From: Apostichopus japonicus
Taxonomy: Eukaryota; Echinodermata; Holothuroidea; Aspidochirotida; Stichopodidae
Reading direction: 5' to 3'
NCBI RefSeq assembly: GCF_037975245.1
Contig: NC_092562.1
Location: 26,710,554-26,729,053, forward strand
Length of the DNA: 18,500 nucleotides
Shown: positions 16,321 to 18,500 of the stretch, piece by piece
Numbering within the stretch: position 1 is the first letter of the stretch
Layout: each line of letters opens with the position of its first letter
The notes under the pieces: model-generated
What the model saw: only the letters and a program-made list of their open reading frames with translations
Told to the model about the DNA's origin: nothing
Database searches by the model: none
Made by a program: the position numbers and the translations under genes

Positions 16321-16397
16321 TTCCTGAGGCTAGCCCTATGAATGTAGTTGCAGAAGTCGCTGGAGAAGATCAGGAAAATGTGAAAATATCTTGGCAG
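16321..16397 (+). CDS. First half of a split FN3 domain
   Basis: A 77-base exon, phase 1 in and 0 out, between ATGAAG and CAG|GTTTGA. It encodes PEASPMNVVAEVAGEDQ then ENVKISWQ: the proline-rich A strand and the B strand with core Trp of an FN3 domain. An intron directly after the B-strand Trp is a common position for split FN3 domains. The domain continues in the exon at 16726. Together the two exons make 309 bases (103 codons) with phase 1 at both outer ends, matching the other domains of the gene. Confidence 0.72.
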
Positions 16398-16725
16398 GTT
16401 TGAATTTTTATATTTTCATTTTCCGAGGTATTTTCAAGTTCTTTATTATAACTGAATGCCAACACCATTGCAAATGGCTACAGTTTTGTCGATTATTATA
16501 TTATTCGGTAACATTCCTGTTTTATCAAACCTTGTAGTTGATACGAAGCCATCAATGAACGTTCTTTCAAGGGAAAATGATGCAGAAAAGTTGGCTGCCT
16601 GATTTCATGCTATGCTTTGGTAAACAGGGTGGCAGCTTATCTCGCTGGATATGATTGTCCCAAAGCATAAGAGCACTTAATGTTTTACACTTGCAATTGT
16701 ATTTTAATCCGTTCTGTTTACCTAG
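16398..16725 (+). other. Phase-0 intron inside an FN3 domain
   Basis: 328 bases, GTTTGA to TTACCTAG, AT-rich, with stops in all frames. Nothing else is seen. Confidence 0.6.
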
Positions 16726-16957
16726 GTTCCCACTGATGACATATCATGTAGTTCTGGTGTGACTGTGTTGACTATATTCTATGCATCAATTAACTTGGAA
16801 ACACTACACGAAGGCGAATATAACATAACAGATCCTTCAAATACCTCATTGACGCTCACTGATCTCAAGTCAGAAGGAAATTACAGCATCCACATGACGC
16901 TGGCAACAAGTGGAGGTGAAAGTTCTAGCAGTGATGAAATTTACTACTATGTTCCAA
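16726..16957 (+). CDS. Second half of a split FN3 domain
   Basis: A 232-base exon, phase 0 in and 1 out, from CCTAG to CCAA|GTATGT. It begins VPTDDISCSSGVTVLTIFYA, giving the C strand, then SLTLTDLKSEGNYSIHMTL, which is the L-x-x-L-K-S-E-G-x-Y turn and F strand typical of FN3 domains, and closes with YYYVP. Several N-x-S/T sites (NITD, NTS, NYS) suggest a glycosylated extracellular region. It lacks the AVREG signature of the two full FN3 exons, so it is a more distant paralogue. Confidence 0.72.
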
Positions 16958-17506
16958 GTATGTTTATTAATATCATAACTATCTAGTGTTGATGTATTAT
17001 ATTGAATAACCAAGCTTTACATCATATGCCACAATTTATATATTAGGATTTTGATAAAAACGATAGGATAAACGCTTTTCACTCTTCAACGTGACTATTT
17101 TATAATGACTCTTACGCGCATATCAAATTTTTGCTGCGAGCATTCGTATGATAATAGAATGAGAACGTGCGAATTCAAGGACTAGTTTGGTGTTTGTATC
17201 GTACACATTACATCACCCTTGATACAAAGTTTGTAATTTTACATGGATCAAATTTGAAAATATTGAGATTTTTAACATAACGATACCTGGCACCAACAGG
17301 GCACAACAAAAGAAAAGTAACGTTTCTCTCAGAGATAATTATCTCTGTGTAATAGCCAAAAATAAAAATTCTTAACATTCTTAACTTTCTGCAGAAAATG
17401 AATTGCAAACAGAAACTCCTCAGCACACATACCTATGCATACCAATTGATAGTAATAAAATCTTATCAAAACGTGCCATTTCTTCAGTCGTGGCCTTAAA
17501 GTTGCA

Positions 17507-17508
<2 letters not shown>
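16958..17508 (+). other. Intron 5' part, no gene seen
   Basis: Begins with the donor GTATGT. A perfect short inverted pair near 17325-17345 (GAGATAATTATCTC) could form a small hairpin. A minus frame at 17208-17426 shows no domain. Confidence 0.5.
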
Positions 17509-17566
<58 letters not shown>

Positions 17567-17603
17567 TACTACTATTATACTACTATTTCTATATATATTT
17601 AAA

Positions 17604-17662
<59 letters not shown>

Positions 17663-17720
17663 GAAAATATATTTTTTCATTTATATATATTCATTTGCTT
17701 TTGTCGTTTACCTCCATTGC

Positions 17721-17759
<39 letters not shown>

Positions 17760-17764
17760 TATAT

Positions 17765-17809
<45 letters not shown>
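17509..17809. repeat. Cluster of (AT)n microsatellites
   Basis: Four long AT runs (about 17509-17566, 17607-17659, 17725-17757 and 17769-17809), separated by short unique stretches, in the intron 16958-17864. The last run stops about 55 bases before the next splice acceptor. The apparent Tyr-Ile repeat proteins in these frames are artefacts of the repeat. Confidence 0.95.
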
Positions 17810-17813
<4 letters not shown>

Positions 17814-17864
17814 CGTTTACTAAATTTGTAGTGTCTTTCATATATCACATCATAACTTGTCTAG

Positions 17865-18188
17865 GACTTCCAGAGTACCAATCCGCTCCAACAGTCCTTC
17901 ATGTCAGCTCAGATTCACTAACAATTAACTGGCCTCCATGGGATGGCGTCATTGGGACTCCTCCGGTAGTTGAATATAGATTATTTACCAAGAGGTCGGA
18001 GAGCGAAAACTGGACGAGTACCTTCATCACAGTTAATGCGAGCAATGACCAAGAAATGTATTATGTGATCACGCCACCGTTAGAACCAGACACAGAATAT
18101 GACTTCAGAGTTACAGCTGTGAGAGAAGGGCCTAATGGAGATGGAACACCGGGTCCAGTCTTAAATAGGGCTAAAACATACTGCCACG
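17865..18188 (+). CDS. Fibronectin type III domain exon
   Basis: A 324-base exon, phase 1 at both ends, between CTTGTCTAG and CCACG|GTAAAG. It encodes one complete FN3 domain: LPEYQSAPTVLHVSS (strand A), LTINWPPWDG (strand B with core Trp), GTPPVVEYRLF (strand C), PLEPDTEYDFRVTAV (the E-F turn and F strand) and REGPNGDGTPGP (G strand), ending TYCH. It shares QSAP, the W-x-x-W pair, PPV-x-x-Y and AVREG-x-NG-x-G with the exon at 14296, so the two arose by duplication. The open frame upstream to 17810 is intronic read-through. The gene continues to the right of the window. Confidence 0.82.
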
Positions 18189-18500
18189 GTAAAGAAATAT
18201 AGAAGTTCAATTTAGAAAATGTTATTAAACTAAATACTGTAATTGTCACCAATGGTGGAATCATGTGAAGAGGACGTCAAAAGAATAACAATGGCATTGA
18301 TACAGAGTTTTTGTTCTCAAAATATAATATTACCAAACAGAAAAACAAATACAACAACATACAAACACTGGACAAACACATTGATTGAAGTCCCACCCTT
18401 TCTATGATTGTAGCTTTTATTCAATCCACGGTCACTACATTGGTAGTAGAGAGGATTGATAGTTTGGTCTATGTTAATCATGATAAAGCCTATGTGACTT
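18189..18500 (+). other. Start of the next intron
   Basis: Begins GTAAAG. Only stops and AT-rich sequence follow up to the window end; no further exon is seen. Confidence 0.5.

Noticed and set aside
17403-17680. Open frames of Tyr-Ile repeats on both strands
   Set aside because: They are translations of the AT microsatellite and have no biological support.

Overview
The window looks like animal nuclear DNA. It is AT-rich, with short phase-matched exons, GT-AG introns, microsatellites and several transposon families. A TU/foldback-type element, an L2-clade retrotransposon and an Ig/FN3 receptor-like gene together suggest an invertebrate deuterostome, most likely an echinoderm such as a sea cucumber. 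That placement is inference; nothing here identifies a species.

Right third (12186-18500), plus strand: the best host gene. It has one Ig-like exon (12186-12479), a full FN3 exon (14296-14607), an FN3 domain split over two exons (16321-16397 and 16726-16957), and another full FN3 exon (17865-18188). Each complete domain starts and ends in phase 1, the usual exon-shuffling arrangement. No signal peptide, membrane segment or kinase/phosphatase domain lies in the window, so only an extracellular part of a receptor or adhesion protein is seen. A further half-Ig exon with a GC donor (12705-12771) is possible.

Middle (6367-9588), minus strand: a nearly full-length L2/CR1-group non-LTR retrotransposon. 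Its 891-residue endonuclease/reverse transcriptase frame is followed, after one frameshift, by a 161-residue C-terminal frame, an L2-like 3' hairpin and a short hexamer tail.

Left middle (2502-3931): a foldback transposon of about 1.41 kb. Its long inverted arms have an outer domain of roughly 20-bp repeated modules and an inner non-repetitive domain. It has a unique centre and is flanked by a 9-bp direct repeat. The plan matches sea urchin TU and Drosophila FB elements.

Between these (4407-5691 and 10513-11386) are short pieces: a decayed GIY-YIG endonuclease of Penelope type (plus), a broken cysteine-rich CXC-like fragment (plus), and several minus-strand open segments with plausible splice sites. 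The latter may be exons of an unrecognised minus-strand gene whose first exon is near 11386. The L2 element would then sit in one of its introns. Exon linkage there is tentative.

The left end (1-2500) holds a possible exon end at 1-27, a possible terminal exon, and a perfect 14-bp hairpin, but no convincing gene.
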